Source of the DNA: Paralithodes platypus
Lineage: Eukaryota > Arthropoda > Malacostraca > Decapoda > Lithodidae
Direction of reading: 5' to 3'
DNA: 64,000 nt
Assembly (NCBI GenBank): GCA_032716605.1
Contig: CM064495.1
Span: 21,257,676 to 21,321,675 of the forward strand
A program made the position numbers and the translations under genes. Below, piece by piece: positions 42,592-53,727 of the stretch. Under the pieces are notes generated by a model. The model was not told where the DNA came from. It did not search any database and worked only from the letters and a program-made list of their open reading frames with translations. Within the stretch, counting starts at the first letter, position 1; every line of letters starts with the position of its first letter.

Positions 42592-43317
42592 ATGACGACA
42601 TTACTACCGTTTAGATTATGGGAAGAAGGGAAAGAAGAAATCGAGTTATGGATTGAACAATTATTAGAATGTCAATTCACTCTACTTGATATGGGAGAAG
42701 ATGAAAAGAAGATAGCCAATGGAAAGGCACACTTAGGCAAGGCCCTGAACGATGTAAGGGTACGTCTAGACTCTCTAGAGGGACTAGTGTCATGGGCAGA
42801 AGTTAGGAAAGCTCTGATAGAAGAATTTGGCCGAGAAACCTCCACAAGAAAGGCCAAAGACAAACTAAAGAGCATAACATTAGATGGACAAAATGTGAGA
42901 ACTCTGAGGAGGGAGATCACGAAAAATGTCAAAATTGCTTATCCTCACATGGAACAGGAGAGTCAAGAGACAGAAATAAGAGAGATTATGATTCAAGCAT
43001 GTCCTGTGGAAGTTAGAAAGCATTGTATCATACATGGAGTGACCACCACAAAGGAACTCATAAATGTAATTAAGAAGGTGATGGAAGCCAGAGAGTTAAA
43101 GGAGGAGAAAAAGAAAGGGGAAGAGGAAAACCCAAACAAAGGGTATCAAAGAACAATGATCCGATGCTTTATGTGCAGACAAACCAGACACCTAGCTAGG
43201 AACTGTTCAAACCGTCCCCAAACTCCGACACACAGGTTTAACGCGAGACCAACACCTCAAAACGATCGACCCCTTCCCATGGTGACAAACTCAAACCAGG
43301 GGGAATGCTTCCAGTAG
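42592..43317 (+). CDS. Gag polyprotein of element B
   Basis: 241 residues. Residues about 10-150 are helical and charged, as in gypsy Gag capsid domains (WIEQLLECQFTLLDMG, LGKALNDVRVRLD). Residues 165-185 are Lys/Glu-rich. A single zinc knuckle, CFMCRQTRHLARNC, lies at about 192-205. The protein would package element RNA into virus-like particles. It ends at a TAG (43315-43317), and pol continues in the same frame. The ATG follows the PBS by about 50 bp. This is the only intact frame of element B. Confidence 0.8.
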   Translation: MTTLLPFRLWEEGKEEIELWIEQLLECQFTLLDMGEDEKKIANGKAHLGKALNDVRVRLDSLEGLVSWAEVRKALIEEFGRETSTRKAKDKLKSITLDGQNVRTLRREITKNVKIAYPHMEQESQETEIREIMIQACPVEVRKHCIIHGVTTTKELINVIKKVMEARELKEEKKKGEEENPNKGYQRTMIRCFMCRQTRHLARNCSNRPQTPTHRFNARPTPQNDRPLPMVTNSNQGECFQ

Positions 43318-46300
43318 AGTACAGAGAAACCGAGACTCAACCAAGATCACGATGCCAGAAGGAGGAGAACATTTTCACCTAAACCTCTCATTGAAGAGCG
43401 ATATGACGAGGTTAATATATTAGAGAGACAAACGCCTTGCGAAACAACAGTGATCAATGGGTAAGCCGCAAACATTTTAACCCACAGGACCCCAGCGCCG
43501 CAGCGTATGCATCGGCAATGTACGTAACGCTAAACCCCAGCGACGCATAGGGTGCGTCGTGGTTAATTACTCCGGTCCTATGTCACCTAGAAGGCTCAGA
43601 TTTGTATGAGAACCGTGTAAGTATCCCACACAACAATGCCGATGGTTGAAAACCCTCAAAGTTGAACCGCGTGCGTGTGAGCGCACAAAAACGTGTTTTT
43701 GCATGTTTTTGCCTACTCATTTCCCCATGTTAATTCCGACTTTCGGGCGCTCCTTAGGACCCCTTAATGACCTAGGAGATCGGGTTTTTGTTGTTTTTCC
43801 TTCATTTCTAACCCATTCCAGGTGTTTTCTGATTTTTTTTTTTTTGACAACCTGCTGGGCCTGGAGTGTACATTTATATTATATTGCCTGAGGCTCAGTG
43901 GGTTAATAGATACAGGGGCCGATATAAGTTGTCTTTTGGAAAATTTTGTGAAAAATAATCAGAGAGAACTAGGACCCCTAAACCAAACTAGTATTCAGTT
44001 GGCAGGAGCGGGGGGGCAACCATTGACGATTTTAGGGAGAACTAATACCCTGGTGGTACAGTGGAAGGGAATTAAATTTACCACAGATTTTTGTGTCCTA
44101 TCGGGAAAATCCAATAGTGGAGTAGATGGATATCTGGGAATAGATCTAATGGGTCAATTGGGGGTAACGATACAGTGTGGCCCGAAAGATACTACGACCA
44201 AACTACGGCCCCAAATAGTAGCTACCACGGGAAAAATTTCTATCCCCCCTAAAACATGGAGAATGATAGAAATTCCCAGATATCACGGAATGACTGCCGG
44301 GATTTTTGAACCAGATGCACAAAATGAAGCTCGAGTATCTCCCACGTTCATTACTACGGATCAGAGAAAATTAGTTCTGGCTAACTTCGGAGAGTCTACG
44401 ATCAATTACCAAAAGGGAAGACTGTTAGGACAAGTTACACCCGCACATCCCACCACGGTTGGGACTAACGGACCAACTAGCTTACCTGAGAACCCAAAAC
44501 AATTGACGTCAGACCAAGCCACTACTTTACATGAATTACTATGGGCATATAGACGTATTCGCCCAAAATGAAGGGGATCACGGATCAGCCCGAACACGAC
44601 ACAAACACGAAATACATACCCAAGGACCCCCTATCAGACAACCCTATAGACGACAAAATCCAATCATGAGACAGAAGGAGAAGGTACAGGTGGATGATAT
44701 GCTTAAACAAGGGATAGTAGTGGAATTATACAGTCCATGGTCGTCACCGGTAATCCTAGTAAAAAAAAAAATGGGTCTCCTCGGTTCTGTGTGGATTACA
44801 GAAAACTGAATGGTTTTACTATCAAAGATGCTCAACCCCTACCTCGCATTGATGACTCGTTGGAATCATTAAATGGATCAACGTGGTTTTCTACTCTAGA
44901 CCTACAAAGTGGGTACTGGCAAGTACCGGTCAGGTCGGAGGACCAGGAGAAAACCGCGTTCGCCAAGAGCGAAGGTAAACTCTACCAGTTCACAGTTTTA
45001 CCCTTTGGAGTTTGTAATGGACCAGCCAGTTTTACTCGAGTCATGGAAGAAGTACTGAGGGGCTTAACTTGGAAGACTTGCCTAGCTTACCTGGATAATA
45101 TCATAATATTTTCGAACAGTTGGGAGGAACACATTAACCGACTACAAGAAGTATTAGAGAGAATTCAGAGGGCAGGACTAAAATTGAAGTCTTCCAAGTG
45201 CCAATTAGGGGCCCGCGAAGTAGCATACTTAGGACATGTGGTTTCCAAGAAAGGTATTCAACCTGACCCCCTAAAAGTAAAAGCTATCGCAGAGATTTCT
45301 CCTCCCACCACTGTTAAAGAAATCAGAGCATTTTTGGGAATGGCTTCCTATTATCGGAGGTTTATACCTAATTTTTAAAAAATTGCTCGACCTATGACTA
45401 AGAGATTTGAGAAAGGGAAAAATTTTGACTGGGATCAGAGCTGTCAAATGGCTTTCGATCACCTCAAACAAAAACTTACCCCCAACCCCATTGTTTGTCA
45501 TCCTGATTTCACCAAACCTTTCCAATTGTACACGGATGCCTCTGACGAAGGGCTAGGGGCAGTCTTGGCCCAGAAGGTTGATGGGAAAGAAGGAATAATG
45601 GCATGCGCCAGCAGGACACTCAATAAGGGCGAGAAGAATTACAGTGTTACAAAAAAGGAATGTCTGGATTTAGTCTGGGCTGTACAATATTTTCGTTCTT
45701 ACTTAGCCAGAGTTTCGAAGTAATCACGGATCACCATAGTTTACAGTGGCTCAGAAAAATTAAAACAGAAGACGGATTGTTTGCTAGGTGGAAAGGATCC
45801 TAGAGGAATATACTTTCGACGTTAGGCACCGACCAGGTAAATTACATACCAATGCCGATGGTTTATCCAGATTACTGGTAGCCCCAGTCCAACCCACTCG
45901 ACCCAAAAAGCAAACAAAACTATCCGATACCAAACGGTGGGGATAAATTAAAATGTTCTGAAGGAGCCTGGAGGGACTCTAAGGATCGTGTGGTATTAGA
46001 TTGTCTTGAGGCTAAAGACATGATTAAAATTCTCCACGGACAAGAAGGGAAGGGGGCTCATTTAGGTCAGTCCAGAGTTTTGAAACAGTTTAATGAAAGG
46101 TAGTGGACCTCACGAGCTGACAAAGTTGTTAAAGAAGTGATCCAAAGTTGTTTGGGGTGTCAGAGGAGGAAAGACGGACGAGGACCCAAACAAACCCCCG
46201 GACACATTATTGCCGGAAATCCGTGGGAAAAACTATCTGTGGACATTATGGGACCTCTGCCCAGACAGACGAACAAAAGGTACATCCTGACCTGTGTTGA

Positions 46301-47135
46301 CGTCTTTTCAAAGTACACGGTTGCTTGTGCCATTCCGGACAAGAAAGCTGAGACCGTAGCTAAGATTATCCTTGAGAAAGCAATTTTTATGTATGGCACT
46401 CCCGATTGTATTCTGAGTGATAGGGGAAGGGAATTTAATAATGAAATCTGGCAACATATGGGGGATACCATTACCAGATTCAACATACCTCCCCGTATTA
46501 TCCACAAAGGAACGCTGTATGTGAAAGGAATCATCGGTTACTAGCGAATTGCATACGAGCTAGCCTAAGTTCACAAGGGGAAGAAATATCCCGAGGGTGG
46601 CCGGAACTATTACCAGAAATTATATGGGGAATCAATACCACCATTTGTGGAACTACCGGGTATTCTCCCTATGAAATTATCTTTGGAATTACTCCGAAAC
46701 TACCACAAGAACGACTACTACCCTATCCCATCCATTCCGCCAAATATTCTCGACCAGAACATTATTTTACAAGGTCAAAGGAAAAGACGGCAACAAGTTC
46801 ATCATCACGTTACTTAACGGCAGCCTGAGAAATCTACCTTAAAGAATCCATTTTACCAGGGGGAATATATTCTGGTAAAGAGACATGATCCTACACGGGC
46901 CGGTAAACTGGAAGAGAAATATGAAGGTCCATTTAGGGTTGTGGAATTAAATGGACCATACCAAGTCCTATATATGCATCATGGGAGTATTGTTTCGGCT
47001 ACGCATATTCGCCATACTAAACGGTACGAGGAAATTCTCCCCTCAGATATGAGCGAGTGGAGTAGCGAGGAAGAAAGTGAGGAAGATATAGAATCCGGGT
47101 CCGATAATTCTGATGACTTCTTGACTCGTTATTAG
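43318..47135 (+). pseudogene. Pol of element B, internal copy 1 (protease, RT, RNase H, integrase)
   Basis: Protease: LIDTGADISCLL at about 43904, split by a MITE. RT: FCVDYRKLNGF, STLDLQSGYWQVPV, FTVLPFGVCNGPASF, then AYLDN instead of the usual YxDD. RNase H: LYTDASDEGLGAVLAQ and KKECLDLVW. Integrase: CLGCQRRK finger end, KLSVDIMGPLP, CILSDRGREF; the third catalytic residue, in CERNH, lies in another frame after an indel near 46505. The tail has GKLEEKYEGPFRVVEL and an acidic end. Further lesions are an in-frame TAA before the protease, a shift near 44550, a stop near 45378, a 4-bp loss near 45713 and a stop near 46103. Dead. Confidence 0.85.
43481..43902 (-). mobile_element. TTAA MITE, family 1, inserted in protease active site
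   Basis: TTAA at 43477-43480 and 43903-43906. Left end CCCACAGGACCCCAGC; right end in reverse CCCACTGAGCC. It is the inverted orientation of the copy at 403-843, sharing GGCTCAGATTTGTATG, GTGTAAGTATCCCAC and GCCGATGGTTGAAA. It enters immediately before the catalytic DTG of the protease. MITE plus one TTAA is 426 bp, so the frame is kept, but the insert has its own stops. Confidence 0.85.
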
Positions 47136-47610
47136 GCAGAAGATCACCTTCTGAGAGGGGATTTTACTGGGGTCTATCCGTTCTGGCGGTCGTACAGTAG
47201 GAACCAAAACGAGAGTTATTCTAGGTCAGAACGAGACAAAAGTGAAAAGGCCGAGGAAATTATAACAACTGAGGAGGGGGAATTCTGAGAGTATACCCAG
47301 GACCATAACTATACGGATCCTGAAAGCGAAGTTTCAGATCCCAAGAGAGATTTTAATGAGACTCTAAGTAGTGAGGTAGAATCTCCCAGAGAAGAAATTA
47401 TCAAAAAAAGGGGTATTTCCTGAGGCTAAAAATATATTTAGTTCTTCTTCAACTAAAATAAATAATTCACAGGAAAACAGAGCAACTGGCTCCCCGGGGA
47501 AGAGCCCAGTAAAGTTACCAAAATCAACAGGCCCTGCTGAAACAGTTACACGAAGTGGTAGAGTTAGCCGTCCACCAATCAGGTATCCGGACGAGGTTAT
47601 AAATAGAACC
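47136..47610 (+). pseudogene. Element B region after integrase, copy 1
   Basis: Acidic, Ser/Glu-rich broken coding sequence ending with a TRSGRVSRPPIRYPDEV segment, a common C-terminal tail in gypsy pol proteins. Several frames and a TGA are seen. It is interrupted by the LINE at about 47612. Confidence 0.5.
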
Positions 47611-47611
47611 C

Positions 47612-50095
47612 CTGGGGCGCGTGCCTGTCAGTTCAATGAATACTTCAGTTCGGTAGGAGAAAACTTGAGCCGTAATATTAGGACAGACCCTTCAGACTTT
47701 GAAAAATACCTTCCTGCCCCAGTGAATTTTTCGTTCAGGTTAGCTCCAGTTTCGGAGAAGGAACTCCACTCGGTCATTACTAATTTAAAAAAACTCTTCA
47801 TGTGGTTATGATGACATTCCTGTTACCATTGTTAAGGAATGTATAAACGAAATTGTTCCTTTTCTTAAACACATAATTAACAGATCCTTCAAATCAGGTA
47901 TATTTCCTAATTACCTACAAATAGCTAAAGTAATTCCAATTTTTAAAAAAGGTGACAGATCCAACCCCCAAAACTATAGGCCAATTTCCCTACTCACAAT
48001 ATTTAGCAAAATATTTGAAAAAGTTGTCTGCTCCAGGCTAACACAATATTTAGAAACCAATGCTCTCCTAACGAAATGCCAGTTTGGTTTTCGTCCCAGG
48101 TCATCAACTGAGTGTGCCATTTACCAGCTCTCTAAAGAAATGTACAAGGTTTTAGACACAAAATCATACCAATTGACTGTCTTTTGTGATCTATCAAAAG
48201 CCTTTGACACCATACCCCATAATATTTTAATTAAAAAACTAGAGAATTACGGAATACGAGGCCAACCCCTTAACTGGTTTAAGAGTTATTTAAGTAACCG
48301 TAAACAATTTGTATTTTTCAATAACACTTGTTCAGAATACAGGAATATGAAGTATGGTGTCCCACAGGGTTCGGTACTTGGTCCAGTGTTGTTTAATTTG
48401 TTTATTAATGATATTATAAATTCAAGCACTAAAATAAAATTTCTACTTTATGCCGATGATACCAATATTTATCTACAGGGTAATAATATTCTCGAATTAT
48501 CAAACCAAATGAATGAAGAAATTTTTTTTTTTTTAATTGGATTAAATCAAACAGTTTAACGCTCAATCTTGGTAAAACTCATTATTTAGTGACTCATTTT
48601 AGCTCGAATCAAATTCCCAATATTGTCATTAAAATCGATGAACACATTATTGAGCAGGTTAAGGAAGCTAAATTTCTTGGTGTTACCATCGACAGCGCAA
48701 TGACCTGGAAAACACACGTACTGTACATATATGACATAAAATTGAAAATATCTAAAATTACTGGAATAGTTTATAAAACAAGAGATTCGTTCAACATCAA
48801 CTTACTAAAACAAATGTATTTTGCTTTAATTTATCCTCATATTATTTATTGTGCTACTACCTGGGGAGGAGCCAATAAAACTTATTTAGACGCCATATTT
48901 CTAGCTCAGAAAAAGATATTACGAATTATTACCTATCAATCATATAACGCTCACACTGGACCTATATATAAAGATCTTGGTTTATTGAAATTAAATTATA
49001 TTCTTTTTTCACAAGCAGTCAGTTTTGTATATAAAGATCTAAATCAACAATTACTCATGGATGGCAATTTTTACTTAACCCTTAACCAACGGCGCACGAC
49101 ATCTGTCGAGTTAAATAAATTTGGACTATGTGGCGGTGCACGACAGCTGTCGAGTGCCATTTTCAGCATGTAATGTTGCTGAGAGAGAAAGCTGAGCGGT
49201 GGGACGAGCGTAGTAACCTTATGACCGCTCCCCACGACCACCGTGGACGTACTGAACTGTATTCTACCCTCCTCCTCCCTCTCTCACTCGCTACACAGGG
49301 AATTATGTACGGAAATGACCTTATTTTAGGTTTTTTGCACTCGTGTTGCACGATCGTTGGAAGAGAACCAGTGGTCGTACAAAGGATGGTTCGGGTGTCA
49401 TTGGAAAGCTCTGTTTACGCCCTTTCAGGGATAGATACTTGTTTTACGCTCTGGGTCTTATTTATGCATGAAAATGAGCACGGAAACAACCCTATTTAGG
49501 GTAAAAAATAAACGCTGGGCGGCACAGTGTAAAATACCCTACCACCTGCTCTTTGTGTGTTAATGACACACAATTTTAACACACGAGGAGTCGAGGAGTC
49601 ATTACGACTACCTTATTATAGAACAACACATGGACAACGTAGCCTACATTACAGGGGCCCGAAATTGTGGAACACATTGAACGAATCTGTTAGACACTCC
49701 GAATCTTTATTTGCATTTAAAACTAAAATCAAACAAAGCTTCCTTAATCAATATTAGTACTTAATTGCAGTCTCTGAAAGCAAAAGTTTTGTTTATATGT
49801 ATACTTACCTTATCTTTAATATATTTTAGCATACTGAGTAGGTCACATATCAATTGTATAATTTAGTAAGAACCACTACAAATTATTATAGCTTGAATAT
49901 TGTTTATTACATCTAATAATTCTTGAGCAACTATGTGCTGTTTAGCTTCATATATTTTATTATGCCTATATAGCTAGCTAACATGAACTACTTCTTAGAT
50001 AGCTGCACTTGCCACATTAATTACTATATGTATCATCATTCTTATTGTATATGTACCTTTTGGCAATAAAAAATATCAATCAATCAAAAAAAACA
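47612..50095 (+). mobile_element. LINE C in element B, copy 1 (5'-truncated)
   Basis: It starts near the N-terminal side of RT (CQFNEYFSSVGENLS) and continues with NYRPISLLTIFSKIFEK, QFGFRPRSSTECAI, CDLSKAFDTIPHNILIKKLE, KYGVPQGSVLGPVLFNLFIN, LLYADDTNIYL, and the C-terminal TRGVEESLRLPYYRTTHGQ and GPKLWNTLN blocks. It ends with CAATAAA and an (ATCA)-type A-rich tail. Wording fits CR1/L2/Jockey-type LINEs. Lesions include an A insertion near 47795 (shared with copy 2), a T run at 48522-48534 replacing coding bases (this copy only) and a MITE at 49079-49559. The 5' boundary is approximate. Confidence 0.8.
49079..49559 (+). mobile_element. TTAA MITE, family 3, inside LINE C copy 1
   Basis: TTAA at 49075-49078 and 49560-49563, within the LINE C-terminal coding region. 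The LINE frame continues across the site if the insert and one TTAA are left out. The ends (CCCTTAACCAACGGCG and, in reverse, CACACAAAGAGCAGG) are not convincing inverted repeats. It contains GCACGACAGCTGTCGAG-type near-palindromes and the TATGCATGAAAATGAGCA family core. Confidence 0.75.
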
Positions 50096-50400
50096 AAAAC
50101 AAAATTGAAAGGCACCTTGCCTCTCCCAACTGACCCTCAGTACCGCCTTCGTCGTCTCATAGCTATTGTCGACGGAAAAGGGCAGAGAATACAGACCACA
50201 AGAACTTTAAAGCAACTCATCAACCAACTAGGTCAAGTTTTACTAGCCAAGACTGCGGTCGGGAACTAATATCCAGCAATCCAGTTACATAAGTGTATTT
50301 GTCAACACAGTGGACTGGTTGATTGGCAGAATGATGGCAGGGATTTTAAAGGGATAGTATTTCGGCGATCAGGAGCTTGCCTTAATTTAGCACGGGATGA
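50096..50400 (+). other. Element B 3' internal tail, copy 1
   Basis: Holds a 50-codon frame ending at about 50269 (LPLPTDPQYRLRRLIAIVDG) of unknown role and an untranslated part leading to the partial LTR. The purine content just before the LTR (CACGGGATGA) is modest, so the polypurine tract is unclear. Repeated at 56195-56494. Confidence 0.5.
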
Positions 50401-50520
50401 TGAAGTAAGAATCCTGCCAGCCAATCAACGCGCTGCAAATCACCATCCCTTTTAACCAGCTGAGTTCGACATTTCCCACCACTCTGCCACACCCGCCCAG
50501 GCAGCCAATCAGGAGCCTCG
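50401..50520 (+). repeat. Truncated middle LTR of element B
   Basis: The first 120 bp of the LTR (TGAAGTAAGAATCCTGCC start) are followed without a gap by mid-pol sequence (ACCAGATGCACAAAATG). The rest of this LTR, the PBS, gag and the protease region are deleted here. Confidence 0.85.
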
Positions 50521-53259
50521 GTGAACCAGATGCACAAAATGAAGCTCGAATATCTCCCACGTTCATTACTACGGATCAGAGAAAATTAGTTCTGGCTAAC
50601 TTCGGAGAGTCTACGATCAATTACCAAAAGGGAAGACTGTTAGGACAAGTTACACCCGCACAACCCACCACGGTTGGGACTAACGGACCAACTAGCTTAC
50701 CTGAGACAAGCCGCTACTTTACATGAATTACTATGGGCATATAGACGTATTCGCCCAAAATGAAGGGGATCACGGATCAGCCCGAACATGACACAAACAC
50801 GAAATACATGCCCAAGGACCCCCTATCAGACAACCCTATAGACGACAAAATCCAATCATGAGACAGAAGGAGAAGGTACAGGTGAATGATATGCTTAAAC
50901 AAGGGATAATAGTGGAATTATACAGTCCATGGTCGTCACCGGTAGTCCTAGTTTTAAAAAAATGGGTCTCCTCGGTTCTGTGTGGATTACAGAAAAACTG
51001 AATGGTTTTACTATCAAAGATGCTCAACCCCTACCTCGCATTGATGATTCATTGGAATCACTAAATGGGTCAACGTGGTTTTCTACTCTAGACCTACAAA
51101 GTGGGTACTGGTAAGTACCGGTCAGGTCGGAGGACCAGGAGAAAACCGCGTTCGCCAAGAGCGAAGGTAAACTCTACCAGTTCACAGTTTTACCCTTTGG
51201 AGTTTGTAATTGACCAGCCAGTTTTACTCGAGTCATGGATGAAGTACTGAGGGGATTAACTTGGAAGACTTGCCTAGCTTACCTGGATAATATCATAATA
51301 TTTTCGAACAGTTGGGAGGAACACATTAACCGACTACAAGAAGTATTAGAGAGAATTCAGAGGGCAGGACTAAAATTGAAATCTTCCAAGTGCCAATTAG
51401 GGGCCCGCGAAGTAGCATACTTAGGACATGTGGTTTCCAAGAAAGGTATTCAACCTGACCCCCTAAAAGTAAAAGCTATCGCAGAGATTTCTCCTCCCAC
51501 CACTGTTAAAGAAATCAGAGCATTTTTGGGAATGGCTTCCTATTATCGGAGGTTTATACCTAATTTTTCAAAAATTGCTCGACCTATGACTAAGAGATTT
51601 GAGAAAGGGAGGAAATTTGACTGGGATCAGAGCTGTCAAATGGCTTTCGATCACCTCAAACAAAAACTTACCCCCAACCCCATTGTTTGTCATCCTGATT
51701 TCACCAAACCTTTCCAATTGTACACGGATGCCTCTGACGAAGGGCTAGGGGCAGTCTTGGCCCAGAAGGTTGATGGGAAAGAAGGAATAATGGCATGCAC
51801 CAGCAGGACACTCAATAAAGGCGAGAAGAATTACAGTGTTACAAAAAGGAATGTCTGGATTTAGTCTGGGCTGTACAATATTTTCGTTCTTACTTAGCCA
51901 GAGTTCATTTCGAAGTAATCACGGATTACCATAGTTTACAGTGGCTCAGAAAAATGAAAACAGAAGACGGATTGTTTGCTAGGTGGAAAGGATCCTAGAG
52001 GAATATACTTTCGACGTTAGGCATCGACCAGGTAAATTACATACCAATGCTGATGGTTTATCCAGATTACCGGTAGCCCCAGTCCAACCCACTCGACCCA
52101 AAAAGAAAACAAATTATCCGATACCAAACGGTGGGGATAAATTACAATGTTCTGAAGGAGCCTGGAGGGACTCTAAGGATCGTGTGGTATTAGATTGTCT
52201 TGAGGCTAAAGACATGATTAAAATTCTCCACGGACAAGAAGGGACGGGTGCTCATTTAGGTCAGTCCAGAGTTTTGAAACAGTTTAATGAAAGGTAGTGG
52301 ACCTCACGAGCTGACAAAGTTGTTAAAGAAGTGATCCAAAGTTCTTTGGGGTGTCAGAGGGGGAAAGACGGACGAGGACCCAAACAAACCCCCGGACACA
52401 TTATTGCCGGAAAACCGTGGGAAAAACTATCTGTGGACATTATGGGACCTCTGCCCAGACAGACGAACAAAAGGTACATCCTGACCTGTGTTGACGTCTT
52501 TTCAAAGTACACGGTTGCTTGTGCCATTCCGGACAAGAAAGCTGAGACCGTAGCTAAGATTATCCTTGAGAAAGTAATTGTTAAGTATGGCACTCCCGAT
52601 TGTATTCTGAGTGATAGGGGAAGGGAATTTAATAATGAAATCTGGCAACATATGGGGGATACCTTTACCAGATTCAACATACCTCCCCGTATTATCCACA
52701 AAGGAACGCTGTATGTGAAAGGAATCATCGGTTACTAGCGAATTGCATACGAGCTAGCCTAAGTTCACAAAGGGAAGAAATATCCCGAGGGTGGCCGGAA
52801 CTATTACCAGAAATTACTCCGAAACTACCACAAGAACGACTACTACCCTATCCCATCCATTCCGCCAAATATTCTCGACCAGAACATTATTTTACAAGGT
52901 CAAAGGAAAAGACGGCAACAAGTTCATCATCATGTAACTTAACGGCAGCCTGAGAAATCTACCTTAAAGAATCCATTTTACCAGGGATTTTTTTTCTGGT
53001 AAAGAGACATGATCCCACACGGGCCGGTAAACTGGAAGAGAAATATGAAGGTCCATTTAGGGTTGTGGAATTAAATGGACCATACCAAGTCCTATATATG
53101 CATCATGGGAGTATTGTTTCGGCTACGCATATTCGCCATACTAAACGGTACGAGGAAATTCTCCCCTCAGATATGAGCGAGTGGAGTAGCGAGGAAGAAA
53201 GTGAGGAAGATATAGAATCCGGGTCCGATAATTCTGATGACTTCTTGACTCGTTATTAG
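50521..53259 (+). pseudogene. Pol of element B, internal copy 2 (starts in protease-RT linker)
   Basis: It matches 44305-47135. It shares with copy 1 the YLDN box (near 51283), the stop near 52297 at the integrase finger, and the indel before CERNH. Private changes are a TAA after GYW (51112-51114), a TGA after FGVCN (51210-51212), TDY for TDH in RNase H near 51930, small deletions near 50705, a 69-bp deletion near 52812 and a T run near 52988. The RT-RNase H stretch at 51235-51864 is the longest open segment. Dead. Confidence 0.85.
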
Positions 53260-53727
53260 GCAGAAGATCACCTTCTGAGAGGGAACGTCTATCCGTTCTG
53301 GCGGTCGTACAGTAGGAACCAAAACGAGAGTTATTCTAGGTCAGAACGAGACAAAAGTGAAAAGGCCGAGGAAATTATAACAACTGAGGAGGGGGAATTC
53401 TGAGAGTATACCCAGGACCATAACTATATGGATCCTGAAAGCGAAGTTTCAGATCCCAAGAGAGATTTTAATGAGACTCTAAGTAGTGAGGTAGAATCTC
53501 CCAGAGAAGAAATTATCAAAAAAAGGGGTATTTCCTGAGGCTAAAAATATATTTAGTTCTTCTTCAATTAAAATAAATAATTCACAGGAAAACAGAGCAA
53601 CTGGCTCCCCAGGGAAGAGCCCAGTAAAGTTACCAAAATCAACAGGCCCTGCTGAAACAGTTACACGAAGTGGTAGAGTTAGCCGTCCACCAATCAGGTA
53701 TCCGGACGAGGTTATAAATAGAATCCC
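53260..53727 (+). pseudogene. Element B region after integrase, copy 2
   Basis: Same acidic tail and TRSGRVSRPPIRYPDEV segment as copy 1, with a short deletion near 53285 (the FTGV-coding stretch of copy 1 is missing). Confidence 0.5.

Noticed and set aside
43646..43891. 81-codon frame inside the MITE near the protease
   Set aside because: Lies wholly within a non-coding family-1 MITE; not conserved in the copies at 403 and 24768.
50045..50269. 74-codon frame as an env-like gene of element B
   Set aside because: It begins in the LINE tail; the remaining 50 codons show no signal peptide or membrane segment.
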